Below, in pieces: positions 6,177 through 11,751 of a stretch of 11,751 bases of DNA. Below the pieces are notes generated by a model. That model worked only from the letters and a program-made list of their open reading frames with translations. It was not told where the DNA came from and searched no databases. Origin of the DNA: an uncultured Collinsella sp. (GTDB lineage Bacteria; Actinomycetota; Coriobacteriia; Coriobacteriales; Coriobacteriaceae); contig URUC01000063.1 in assembly GCA_900550965.1 (NCBI GenBank), positions 1 to 11,751 on the forward strand, read 5' to 3'. Position 1 is the stretch's first letter. Every line of letters begins with the position of its first letter. Made by a program: the position numbers and the translations under genes.

Positions 6177-6754
6177 TTTTGGCTTCGCAATCACCGCGCC
6201 GCATCGAGTTGATGCGCGAGGCGGGCTATGACATTCACGTGATTCCCGCAGATATCGACGAAACGCCTTTTGATGGCGAGGCCCCGCTTACGCTCGTTGA
6301 ACGCTTAGCACGCGCCAAAGCCGCCTCCGTTGCCGCCGAGCATGCCGAGCCCAACGAACTGACCGTCGCGGCCGATACTATTGTCACCTTCGATGGCAAG
6401 ATTCTGGGCAAGCCGGCAACCGAGGACGAGGCGCGCACCATGCTCCGCGAGCTTTCGGGCCGCACGCACCAGGTCGCAACCGGCGTCTGCATCGTTAAGG
6501 CAGGCGACACGGCCGCTCCGCATGCCGCCGAGAGCCTGTCGTTTGTCGATGTGACCGACGTGACGTTCTATGAGCTTACCGAAGAGCAGATCGAGCGCTA
6601 TGTTGCCTCCGGCGAACCCATGGACAAGGCCGGGGCCTACGGCATCCAAGGCACAGGCGGCCGCATGCTTGTGCACGATATTTCGGGTGACTTCTACAAC
6701 GTGGTGGGCTTGCCCATCGCTCGCGTCGCACGCGCGATTCAAAAACTCTCGTAA
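6173..6754 (+). CDS. maf: Maf family nucleoside triphosphate pyrophosphatase
   Basis: This 193-aa house-cleaning enzyme hydrolyses nucleoside triphosphates to monophosphate and pyrophosphate; YhdE-type members prefer dTTP/UTP and remove modified pyrimidine nucleotides. Seen in order: SQSPRR (5-10), the catalytic-acid motif VAADT (Asp68), KP (80-81), SGRTHQVATG (95-104), DKAGAYGIQG (151-160) and GDFYNVVGLP (172-181). All family motifs are intact. The start overlaps the stop of the DJ-1-family gene by 4 nt, and no separate Shine-Dalgarno is needed if ribosomes reinitiate. The assignment to the dTTP/UTP group is inferred from the general motif style and not proven. Confidence 0.95.
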   Translation: MILASQSPRRIELMREAGYDIHVIPADIDETPFDGEAPLTLVERLARAKAASVAAEHAEPNELTVAADTIVTFDGKILGKPATEDEARTMLRELSGRTHQVATGVCIVKAGDTAAPHAAESLSFVDVTDVTFYELTEEQIERYVASGEPMDKAGAYGIQGTGGRMLVHDISGDFYNVVGLPIARVARAIQKLS

Positions 6755-6762
6755 TTGCATCT

Positions 6763-6785
6763 GGCGCTGGTTATCCCCCAGCGCC
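6763..6785 (+). terminator. Weak hairpin after maf
   Basis: The 8-bp stem GGCGCTGG/CCAGCGCC (6763-6770 with 6778-6785) starts 8 nt after the maf stop and is followed by TACAATTTT. This may be a weak intrinsic terminator. A second small hairpin (6816-6821 with 6827-6832) and the palindrome CCGTACCGTACGG lie between it and the next gene, so the peptidase gene may have its own start of transcription. Confidence 0.35.
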
Positions 6786-6854
6786 TACAATTTTGCCGTA
6801 CCGTACGGATCCCGACCGGGCATAAGGCCCGGCGGAAAACCGATAGGAGAAAAC

Positions 6855-7856
6855 ATGGATACACTGCTTGAGGCCATTGACGTTTGCGATGTCGATGGCT
6901 TTTGCTTTGGCAACTACACGGACGAGGAGGCCGGCACCGGTTGCACCGTAATCGTGGCACCCAAGGGCGCCACCGGCGGCGTTGACGTTCGCGGCGGTGC
7001 CCCGGCATCGCGCGAAACCGACCTGCTGCGACCCGAGAACACCGTCGATAAGGTCCACGCCGTCTGCCTTTCGGGCGGATCGGCCTTTGGCCTCGAGGCT
7101 GCAAGCGGCGTGGCCCGCGAACTCGAGAGCCGCGGCATTGGTCTGCCCGTCGGCCCCACGCAGGTGCCCATCGTGTGCTCCAGCTGTATCTTCGACCTTG
7201 CCTTTGGCGACCCCACCGTTCGCCCCGACATTGAGGCCGGCATCGCCGCCGTGCGCGAGGCGCTCGACAACACCCCCACCATGCTCGAGCAAGGCAATGT
7301 GGGCGCCGGCACCGGTGCCACCGTAGGTAAGCTCATGGGCCCTGCCACCTGCATGAAGGCCGGCCTTGGCACTGCCGCCGTGGCGCTCGGTCCCGTTAAG
7401 GTAGGCGCCGTGGTTTCGGTCAACGCCTGCGGCAACGTTGTCGACCCCCTCACCGGCGAGTGGGTCGCCGGCATGCGCGCCTCAGCCGATAGCGACCAGA
7501 TCGTCGACATGGAACTCGCAGCCTTTGCCGCCGCCGGATCCATGCAGATGCCGCTCGACCGCACCAACACCACCATCAGCTGCATCGTCACCAACATGGA
7601 GCTCACTAAGGCCCAGGCCACCAAGGTCTCCCAAATGGCCGCAGACGCCTACGCCCACGCCATCCGTCCCACGCACACCACCAACGACGGCGACACCATC
7701 TACACCCTTGCCAGCGGCAAGTTGGGTGCCCAGGCTAGCGCCGCCGCACCCCTAGACCTACTGGGCATGCTCGCCGTAAGGGCCCTACAGACCGCCATCG
7801 TAAACGGAGCCAAAACCGCCAAAACCTCCCACGGCATCCCCGGCGCCGCGAAGTAG
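6855..7856 (+). CDS. P1 family peptidase (DmpA/NylC-like, N-terminal nucleophile hydrolase)
   Basis: This is a 333-aa protein of the self-processing S58/P1 family, which includes the aminopeptidase DmpA and nylon-oligomer hydrolase NylC. Seen: VCLSGGSAFGLEAASGV (70-86), the glycine-rich GNVGAGTGATVGKLMG (147-162) and DRTNTTISCIVTN (235-247). By analogy with NylC, autocleavage is expected between Asn238 and Thr239, freeing Thr239 as nucleophile and making an about 238-residue alpha and 95-residue beta chain. The C-terminal ATKVSQMAADAYAHAIRPTH and DGDTIYTLASG blocks also fit. No signal peptide is visible, so it is likely cytoplasmic. The start follows AGGAG by 6 nt. The physiological substrate is unknown for most gut members. 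It sits 100 nt after maf and is followed 13 nt later by structured element A. Confidence 0.9.
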   Translation: MDTLLEAIDVCDVDGFCFGNYTDEEAGTGCTVIVAPKGATGGVDVRGGAPASRETDLLRPENTVDKVHAVCLSGGSAFGLEAASGVARELESRGIGLPVGPTQVPIVCSSCIFDLAFGDPTVRPDIEAGIAAVREALDNTPTMLEQGNVGAGTGATVGKLMGPATCMKAGLGTAAVALGPVKVGAVVSVNACGNVVDPLTGEWVAGMRASADSDQIVDMELAAFAAAGSMQMPLDRTNTTISCIVTNMELTKAQATKVSQMAADAYAHAIRPTHTTNDGDTIYTLASGKLGAQASAAAPLDLLGMLAVRALQTAIVNGAKTAKTSHGIPGAAK

Positions 7857-7868
7857 CCTAACCTGACC

Positions 7869-7993
7869 GGTTGCCCGGTGGGGCTTGGTTATGTTTGCTG
7901 CTCTACAGTCCTGGCTCGCACGAAGAGCACATTAAGTGCTCTTCGGCTCGTGCGGAACTCGCGACAAACATAACCAAGCTCCACCGGGCAACC
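7869..7993 (+). ncRNA. Structured element A: nested long hairpin with conserved core
   Basis: The outer stem pairs 7869-7897 with 7965-7993: 29 bp with a single G-T position that is a G-U wobble if transcribed on the plus strand. The inner hairpin pairs 7921-7930 with 7936-7945 (10 bp, 5-nt loop). Between the stems lie ACAGTCCT (7905-7912) and GTGCGGAACTCG (7950-7961), both identical in element B on the other strand. It starts 13 nt after the peptidase stop and in sense with it. No U-tract follows, so it is not a simple intrinsic terminator. Calling it an RNA is an inference from covariation with element B; a DNA-level hairpin element is the alternative. Confidence 0.55.
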
Positions 7994-8026
7994 TACTCAA
8001 CAAGATCCCTTTCAGCCCAGGCCCCT

Positions 8027-8071
8027 GTGTACCACGCGTCTAAGATCTTCAAATTCAGCTGCCTAACATAA
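8027..8071 (+). pseudogene. Inverted fossil of a glycosyltransferase C-terminus
   Basis: Read in frame from 8027 it gives VYHASKIFKFSCLT and a stop. The downstream GT2 gene on the opposite strand ends LYRLASKIFKFN and a stop. At DNA level 8042-8060 is complementary to 8221-8239 (19 bp, one wobble). The differences outside the identical stretch fall partly at synonymous positions, which favours the remnant of a related gene over chance. It is too short to say more. Confidence 0.45.
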
Positions 8072-8087
8072 AGCGAGACATAGCAGA

Positions 8088-8196
8088 GGGCCCCTGGTCC
8101 TTAACTTGATACGAGTTCCGCACGCAAAGGAGGCGCCAGTGGCGCCTCCGTCTTGCGCAGGACTGTCCGAAGTAGCAAGTTAAGGACCAGGGGTCC
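8088..8196 (-). ncRNA. Structured element B: nested long hairpin homologous to element A
   Basis: The outer stem pairs 8091-8108 with 8176-8193 (18 bp perfect), extended by three more positions to 8088/8196 with one wobble. The inner hairpin pairs 8129-8137 with 8141-8149. On the minus strand it contains ACAGTCCT (8159-8166) and GTGCGGAACTCG (8112-8123), identical to element A, while both stems differ in sequence and remain paired. It begins about 22 nt past the stop of the GT2 gene and in sense with it. No U-tract is seen. Confidence 0.55.
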
Positions 8197-8218
8197 CCGT
8201 TACCCGAGCGTTTCTGTG

Positions 8219-9250
8219 CTAGTTGAATTTGAAGATCTTTGAGGCAAGACGGTATAGGCCGAGTGTGGTTTTGTCGCCAGCGCGGCCACGCAGATTGGTA
8301 AAGAAGCCGACCACGCCGTAGCGAGCACGACGATACATGCGCTCGTCGTAGGCCTTTAAATCGCTCCATAGCGTCTTCAGGCGCTCATCGGCGAAATCCT
8401 CATCGGATAGCTTGGTAAGCACCGAGCAGATCGCCATCATCATGGTGAAGTAGCCCATCATGTACGAACGCAGACGCGACGACTCGACATCGCTGTACAG
8501 GTGGTACGACTCCATCATGATACGCGTAACACGGAACTGCTGGTCCAGACGCTTGACCATCGTGGCCTCGTTGACACTCTGGCCCTCGCGACCGATAAAG
8601 TAGCGATAGAGGTCGATGTCGGCGTAGTACATGGTCTTGCAACGCGGCAGCGGCACGTAGGCGTAGATGTTGTCCACATAAAACGTGTGCGGCGGCATGG
8701 GCAGGTTGGACTCGCGCAGCACATCCGTGCGATAGCACAGGCTGTGCATGAGCAGATTCTGGTCCAAACGGAAATGGCCGATCTGGTCCCAGGTAAAGAT
8801 CTTTTTTCGAGGCAGGGCAAACTTGTAACCAATGGCCGTATGCGTACCCTCGTAAACCTTCTCGTACACGTAGTTCGAGATAAACAGGTCAACGCGCTGG
8901 TCGCGCTCTTCAAAGCCGCGCAGAATCGACAGCATGGTCGAAAGGGCAGCGCCGTCAAGCCAGTCGTCCGAGTCGACGACCTTGTAGTAGGTGCCCTGCG
9001 CCTCGCGCAGACCCGAAAGGACGGCAATACCGTGGCCGCCATTCTCCTGGTGCACCGCGCGGATGATTCCAGGATAACGGGCCTCCCACTCGTCGGCCTT
9101 GGCGGCCGTCTCGTCCTTGGAGCCGTCGTCCACCACGATAATCTCGATATCGGTGGCGTAATTGCTCCCCTCCAAGATGGAGGTGATGCAATGGTCCATG
9201 TCCTTGGCGGCGTTATACGAGGGAATACCGAATGTTATGACTTTATGCAT
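8219..9250 (-). CDS. GT2-family glycosyltransferase
   Basis: This 343-aa glycosyltransferase has a GT-A fold and would transfer a sugar from a nucleotide-sugar donor during cell-surface polysaccharide or teichoic-type glycan assembly. Seen: the N-terminal strand VITFGIPSYNA, the nucleotide-binding VVDDGS (39-44), HQENGGHGIAVLSGL (67-81) and the DXD-type metal site DSDDW (93-97). No transmembrane segment is evident; the C-terminus is basic (RRARYGV, ASKIFKFN). The start at 9250 is chosen from the usual GT2 N-terminus; an ATG six codons upstream (9268) is an equal alternative, and neither has a clear Shine-Dalgarno, consistent with reinitiation after glf, which it overlaps by 8 nt. Proximity to glf suggests, but does not prove, a role in galactofuranose-containing glycan. 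The acceptor and donor are unknown. Confidence 0.9.
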   Translation of the reverse strand: MHKVITFGIPSYNAAKDMDHCITSILEGSNYATDIEIIVVDDGSKDETAAKADEWEARYPGIIRAVHQENGGHGIAVLSGLREAQGTYYKVVDSDDWLDGAALSTMLSILRGFEERDQRVDLFISNYVYEKVYEGTHTAIGYKFALPRKKIFTWDQIGHFRLDQNLLMHSLCYRTDVLRESNLPMPPHTFYVDNIYAYVPLPRCKTMYYADIDLYRYFIGREGQSVNEATMVKRLDQQFRVTRIMMESYHLYSDVESSRLRSYMMGYFTMMMAICSVLTKLSDEDFADERLKTLWSDLKAYDERMYRRARYGVVGFFTNLRGRAGDKTTLGLYRLASKIFKFN

Positions 9251-10445
9251 GGCAGGCGATAATCTCATCCGAAAGATCGAGGGCGGAATTGGTCACGGCA
9301 TCCATATCGTAGTAACGATACTCGGCCAGACGACCCACCGGGTGGAAGTTTGTCAGGTTCTGGACGCGCTCAAGATAGCGCTCATAGAGCTCACGGTTCT
9401 CGGGCTCAAGAATGGCGTAATACGGCGTCTCGCCCGAGCCGGGCGTATAGGCCTTGGAGTACTCCTTCATGATGGTGGTCTTGCCGGGCAGGACCTGACC
9501 AGTCATGTTCTTGAACTCGGTAATGCGGGTGTAGTCCTCGCTCGTGGTGTAGTTGACGGTGCCCACGGGCTGGAACTGATCCATATCGAGCGTCTCGAAC
9601 TTCATGTCGAGCGTGCGGTACGGCAGCGCGCCCAGGTCGAGGTTGAACAGCTCATCGAGCGGACCGGTATAGACGATCTCGCCGCCGTAGACCTTGCCGT
9701 CGACCTTGACGGTTGTCTCGTCGATCTCGAAGAGATCGCGAGCATCCACGTCGCAGAACACATCAATCAGGTCGTGGTCGAGCATGTGCTCAAACAGCGC
9801 CGTGTAGCCATCCTGCGGCATACCCTGGAAGGGGGCCTGCGGGAAGTAGCGGTCATCGTCGCCCACAAAGACGGGAACGCGGCCGGTGATCGAGGGATCG
9901 ATCTGGTCGGGCGTCTGGCCCCACTGCTTCATGGTGTAATGCAAAAAGACGTTCTCGTAGACGTAATCGGCGACCTCGGCCAAGTCGGGGTCGTTCTTCT
10001 TACGCAGCTCCATGATGGGCACTTTGACATCCTTGCCAAAGGTCTCCACGAGCTTCTGATACAGCTCCTCGCCGCGCTCATCACCAAAGGCGAGCTTGAG
10101 ACTCGCATGGTTGAAGGGCACGGGCATAAGGGTACCGTTGATGTTGGCGAGCACCTTGTGCTGATAATCCGTCCACTTGGTAAAGCGCGACAGGAAATTA
10201 TGCACGCGCTCGTTAAAGGTGTGATAGATATGCGGACCGTACTCGTGGATCAGGATTCCGGCCTCGTCAGTGCAGTCATAGGCATTGCCCGCAATGTGGC
10301 TACGGCGCTCCAAAACGGCAACACGATAGCCGATGGTCTCGGCAAGACGGCGGGCGCAAACGGCACCGGCATATCCAGCACCGACGACAATCATGTCGTA
10401 CGCGCCGGCGTTAAAGCCTTCAGGCAGGCCTGAGGTAATCTGCAT
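9243..10445 (-). CDS. glf: UDP-galactopyranose mutase
   Basis: This is a 400-aa FAD-dependent enzyme that interconverts UDP-galactopyranose and UDP-galactofuranose, the donor for Galf in surface glycans. Seen: the dinucleotide-binding motif VVGAGYAGAVCARRLAE (20-36) with GAGYAG, an acidic-strand end LERRSHIAGNAYD, HEYGPHIYHTF, and the C-terminal pattern HPVGRLAEYRYYDMD with conserved Arg and Tyr residues of the Glf family, where isoalloxazine and substrate phosphates bind. An N-terminal extension of about 16 residues precedes the FAD motif; usual bacterial Glf is about 370-390 aa. The start ATG has AAGGAG 6 nt upstream, which supports the extended N-terminus. It shares its promoter region divergently with pta, and its end overlaps the GT2 gene. 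Confidence 0.96.
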   Translation of the reverse strand: MQITSGLPEGFNAGAYDMIVVGAGYAGAVCARRLAETIGYRVAVLERRSHIAGNAYDCTDEAGILIHEYGPHIYHTFNERVHNFLSRFTKWTDYQHKVLANINGTLMPVPFNHASLKLAFGDERGEELYQKLVETFGKDVKVPIMELRKKNDPDLAEVADYVYENVFLHYTMKQWGQTPDQIDPSITGRVPVFVGDDDRYFPQAPFQGMPQDGYTALFEHMLDHDLIDVFCDVDARDLFEIDETTVKVDGKVYGGEIVYTGPLDELFNLDLGALPYRTLDMKFETLDMDQFQPVGTVNYTTSEDYTRITEFKNMTGQVLPGKTTIMKEYSKAYTPGSGETPYYAILEPENRELYERYLERVQNLTNFHPVGRLAEYRYYDMDAVTNSALDLSDEIIACHA

Positions 10446-10488
10446 CGATACTCCTTGTCAAAAGCCACGGGCTCGTTAGCTGGGCTTT

Positions 10489-10507
10489 TCTCGAACATTC
10501 TTCGAGA
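10489..10507. promoter_or_regulatory. Hairpin in the glf leader
   Basis: TCTCGAA (10489-10495) pairs with TTCGAGA (10501-10507) over a 5-nt loop, about 45 nt upstream of glf. A second inverted repeat, AAAAGCC (10460-10466) with GGCTTTT (10483-10489), is closer to the ribosome binding site and could fold over it on the minus strand. No known riboswitch class is recognised. Confidence 0.3.
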
Positions 10508-10523
10508 CATATTTATCAGAGCG

Positions 10524-10549
10524 ATTATAGCGCTAATGCGTCCTATAAT
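10524..10549. promoter_or_regulatory. Divergent -10 boxes for glf (-) and pta (+)
   Basis: A perfect TATAAT lies on the minus strand at 10524-10529 and another on the plus strand at 10544-10549, 14 bp apart, around the dyad ATTATAGCGCTAAT. No convincing TTGACA is found at the right distance for either. The two promoters would overlap, so their activities may be mutually exclusive. Confidence 0.45.
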
Positions 10550-10602
10550 GAGCTTGCCACACAAGGAAAGCTCAAGCACCGCGGCGTACATAATTGAAAG
10601 GT

Positions 10603-10623
10603 AAACCCGCTAGCAGCGGGTTT
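10603..10623 (+). terminator. Terminator-like hairpin in the pta leader
   Basis: AAACCCGCT (10603-10611) pairs with AGCGGGTTT (10615-10623), a 9-bp stem with a 3-nt loop, followed by ATT. It resembles a small intrinsic terminator and ends 53 nt before the pta start codon, downstream of the candidate pta -10 box. It may attenuate pta, or pta may start downstream of it. Confidence 0.5.
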
Positions 10624-10676
10624 ATTCGTGAACAGCCGGGCGCCTGGAGCTTAGCGAAACGCTTGCAAGGAGTAAC

Positions 10677-11657
10677 ATGAGCGATTTCCTAAACCGTATG
10701 AAGTCTGCCGCCAAGGCCGACCTTAAGACCATCGTCCTGCCCGAGGGCGAGGATCCGCGCACCATCGTCGCGGCCAACAAGATCATCGAGGAAGGCCTGG
10801 CCAACATCGTCATCCTGGGCGATCCCAACGAGATCAACGTTCCCGGCGCCACCGTCATCGACCCGCGCAATGCCGAGAAGCACGAGGAGTACGCACAGAA
10901 GTTTGCCGAGCTCCGCGCCAAGAAGGGCGTTACCATCGAGCAGGCTCGCGCCCAGGTGATGGACGCCACCTACTTTGGCACCATGATGGTCAAGATGGGC
11001 GACGCCGACGGCCTGGTCTCCGGCGCCTGCCACTCCACCGCCGACACCCTGCGCCCCGCGCTTCAGATCCTCAAGACCGCCCCGGGCACCAAGCTGGTCT
11101 CGGCCTTCTTCGTGATGTGCACCGACACCCCGCAGTTCGGCACCGACGGCACGCTGATCTTCGCCGACTGCGGCCTCAACATCAACCCGTCCTCTGACGA
11201 GCTCTCCGAGATCGCCATCGCCTCGGCCCACTCCTGGTCCACCTTTATGGGCAATGTTGAGCCGCACGTGGCCATGCTCTCCTACTCCACCATGGGCTCC
11301 GCCGGTGGCGAGGTCGCCAAGAAGGTCCAGGAGGCCGTGAAGTTCTGCAAGGAGAAGGCACCCGAGCTCGCCATCGACGGCGACCTGCAGCTCGATGCTG
11401 CTATCGTCCCCACCGTCGCCCAGCTCAAGGCTCCCGGCTCCTCCGTCGCCGGTAAGGCCAACGTGCTCGTGTTCCCCGACCTCGAGGCCGGCAACATCGG
11501 CTACAAGCTGGTCCAGCGCTTCGCCGGCGCCGACGCTTACGGCCCCATTCTGCAGGGCATCGCCAAGCCGGTCAACGACCTGTCGCGCGGCTGCTCTGCC
11601 GACGACATCGTGGGTGTCGTAGCCATCACCGCCGTCCAGGCTCAGATGGCTGAATAG
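10677..11657 (+). CDS. pta: Phosphate acetyltransferase
   Basis: This 326-aa cytosolic enzyme converts acetyl-CoA and phosphate to acetyl-phosphate and CoA, the first half of the acetate-forming ATP pathway in fermentation; the partner ackA would normally follow but lies outside the window. The length matches the short, single-domain Pta of Gram-positive bacteria. Seen: KTIVLPEGEDPRT near the N-terminus, MVKMGDADGLVSGACHSTAD in the middle, the substrate-site block MLSYSTMGSAGG, and the C-terminal VFPDLEAGNIGYKLVQRFAG with the family's conserved NIGYK. A phosphate butyryltransferase is a distant alternative, but the residue pattern favours Pta. The start ATG is preceded by AAGGAG at 5 nt. Confidence 0.97.
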   Translation: MSDFLNRMKSAAKADLKTIVLPEGEDPRTIVAANKIIEEGLANIVILGDPNEINVPGATVIDPRNAEKHEEYAQKFAELRAKKGVTIEQARAQVMDATYFGTMMVKMGDADGLVSGACHSTADTLRPALQILKTAPGTKLVSAFFVMCTDTPQFGTDGTLIFADCGLNINPSSDELSEIAIASAHSWSTFMGNVEPHVAMLSYSTMGSAGGEVAKKVQEAVKFCKEKAPELAIDGDLQLDAAIVPTVAQLKAPGSSVAGKANVLVFPDLEAGNIGYKLVQRFAGADAYGPILQGIAKPVNDLSRGCSADDIVGVVAITAVQAQMAE

Positions 11658-11720
11658 CTTACATATCCCCTCGGGACCCTGCAGGGCAAAGCTCTGAAAA
11701 CGTCCTCGGACATGCAAAGA

Positions 11721-11751
11721 GGCTCCGCTGCGCGCTTCGCGCGGCGGAGCC
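11721..11751 (+). terminator. GC-rich hairpin after pta, cut by the window end
   Basis: A 14-bp stem (11721-11734 with 11738-11751, one G-T position) and a 3-nt loop start 63 nt after the pta stop. The window ends exactly at the last paired base, so the expected T-run cannot be seen. It is likely an intrinsic terminator, or an intergenic hairpin before ackA. Confidence 0.5.

Noticed and set aside
7871..8071. 66-aa plus-strand open frame in the convergent intergenic region
   Set aside because: It runs through both arms of element A; only its last dozen codons resemble protein, and these look like a glycosyltransferase tail fossil and not a gene.
9162..10433. 423-aa open frame opposite glf
   Set aside because: Shadow of glf, which carries a clear FAD motif and a good ribosome binding site.
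10689..11717. 342-aa open frame opposite pta
   Set aside because: Gly/Val/Asp-rich shadow of pta; no start signal or family resemblance.

Overview
The window reads as chromosomal DNA from a high-GC member of the Coriobacteriia, most like a gut Collinsella. That is an inference from codon usage, protein style and the type of intergenic repeats; no rRNA is present to confirm it. Nine protein-coding genes are complete or nearly so. One IS3-family relic and several unusual palindromic intergenic sequences are also present. I see no tRNA, rRNA, CRISPR array, or intact transposase or integrase.

Layout. (1) 2-364 (+): the 3' end of a TrmA/RumA-family RNA uracil-5-methyltransferase. (2) 365-995: a GGACGGGG hairpin, a 405-bp internally deleted IS3 (IS150-like) element with both ends visible, and a terminator hairpin. 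(3) 996-5008, all on the minus strand: a beta-glucoside PTS EIIBC permease, a GH1 6-phospho-beta-glucosidase just upstream of it, and an EamA/DMT-type transporter. (4) 5009-5633: a DMT leader with an intrinsic terminator, two oppositely oriented copies of an about 63-bp palindromic element, and a 23-bp perfect hairpin whose base resembles the first GGACGGGG hairpin. (5) 5634-7856 (+): a DJ-1/PfpI-family protein, a Maf nucleotide pyrophosphatase (4-nt overlap) and a P1-family self-processing peptidase. (6) 7857-8218, a convergent intergenic region: two long nested hairpins that share a conserved two-part core but have different, covarying stems. (7) 8219-10445 (-): UDP-galactopyranose mutase (glf) and a GT2 glycosyltransferase, overlapping by 8 nt. 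(8) 10677-11657 (+): phosphate acetyltransferase (pta), with a terminator-type hairpin at the very end of the window.

How the genes fit together. The PTS permease and the GH1 enzyme form a compact catabolic pair: uptake and phosphorylation of an aryl- or disaccharide beta-glucoside, then intracellular hydrolysis of the 6-phosphate. The permease has no IIA domain, so that phosphoryl donor must come from elsewhere. glf and the GT2 gene form a translationally coupled cell-surface polysaccharide pair, probably for galactofuranose-containing glycan. pta supplies the acetyl-CoA/acetyl-phosphate step of fermentative ATP generation.

The most interesting signal is the pair of structured elements at 7869-7993 and 8088-8196. 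Each begins within about 25 nt of the stop codon of a convergent gene and lies in that gene's sense orientation. They share identical 8-nt and 12-nt core segments. Both their outer and inner stems are different in sequence yet still paired. This is the signature of a conserved RNA, or single-stranded DNA, structure rather than an ordinary terminator or MITE.
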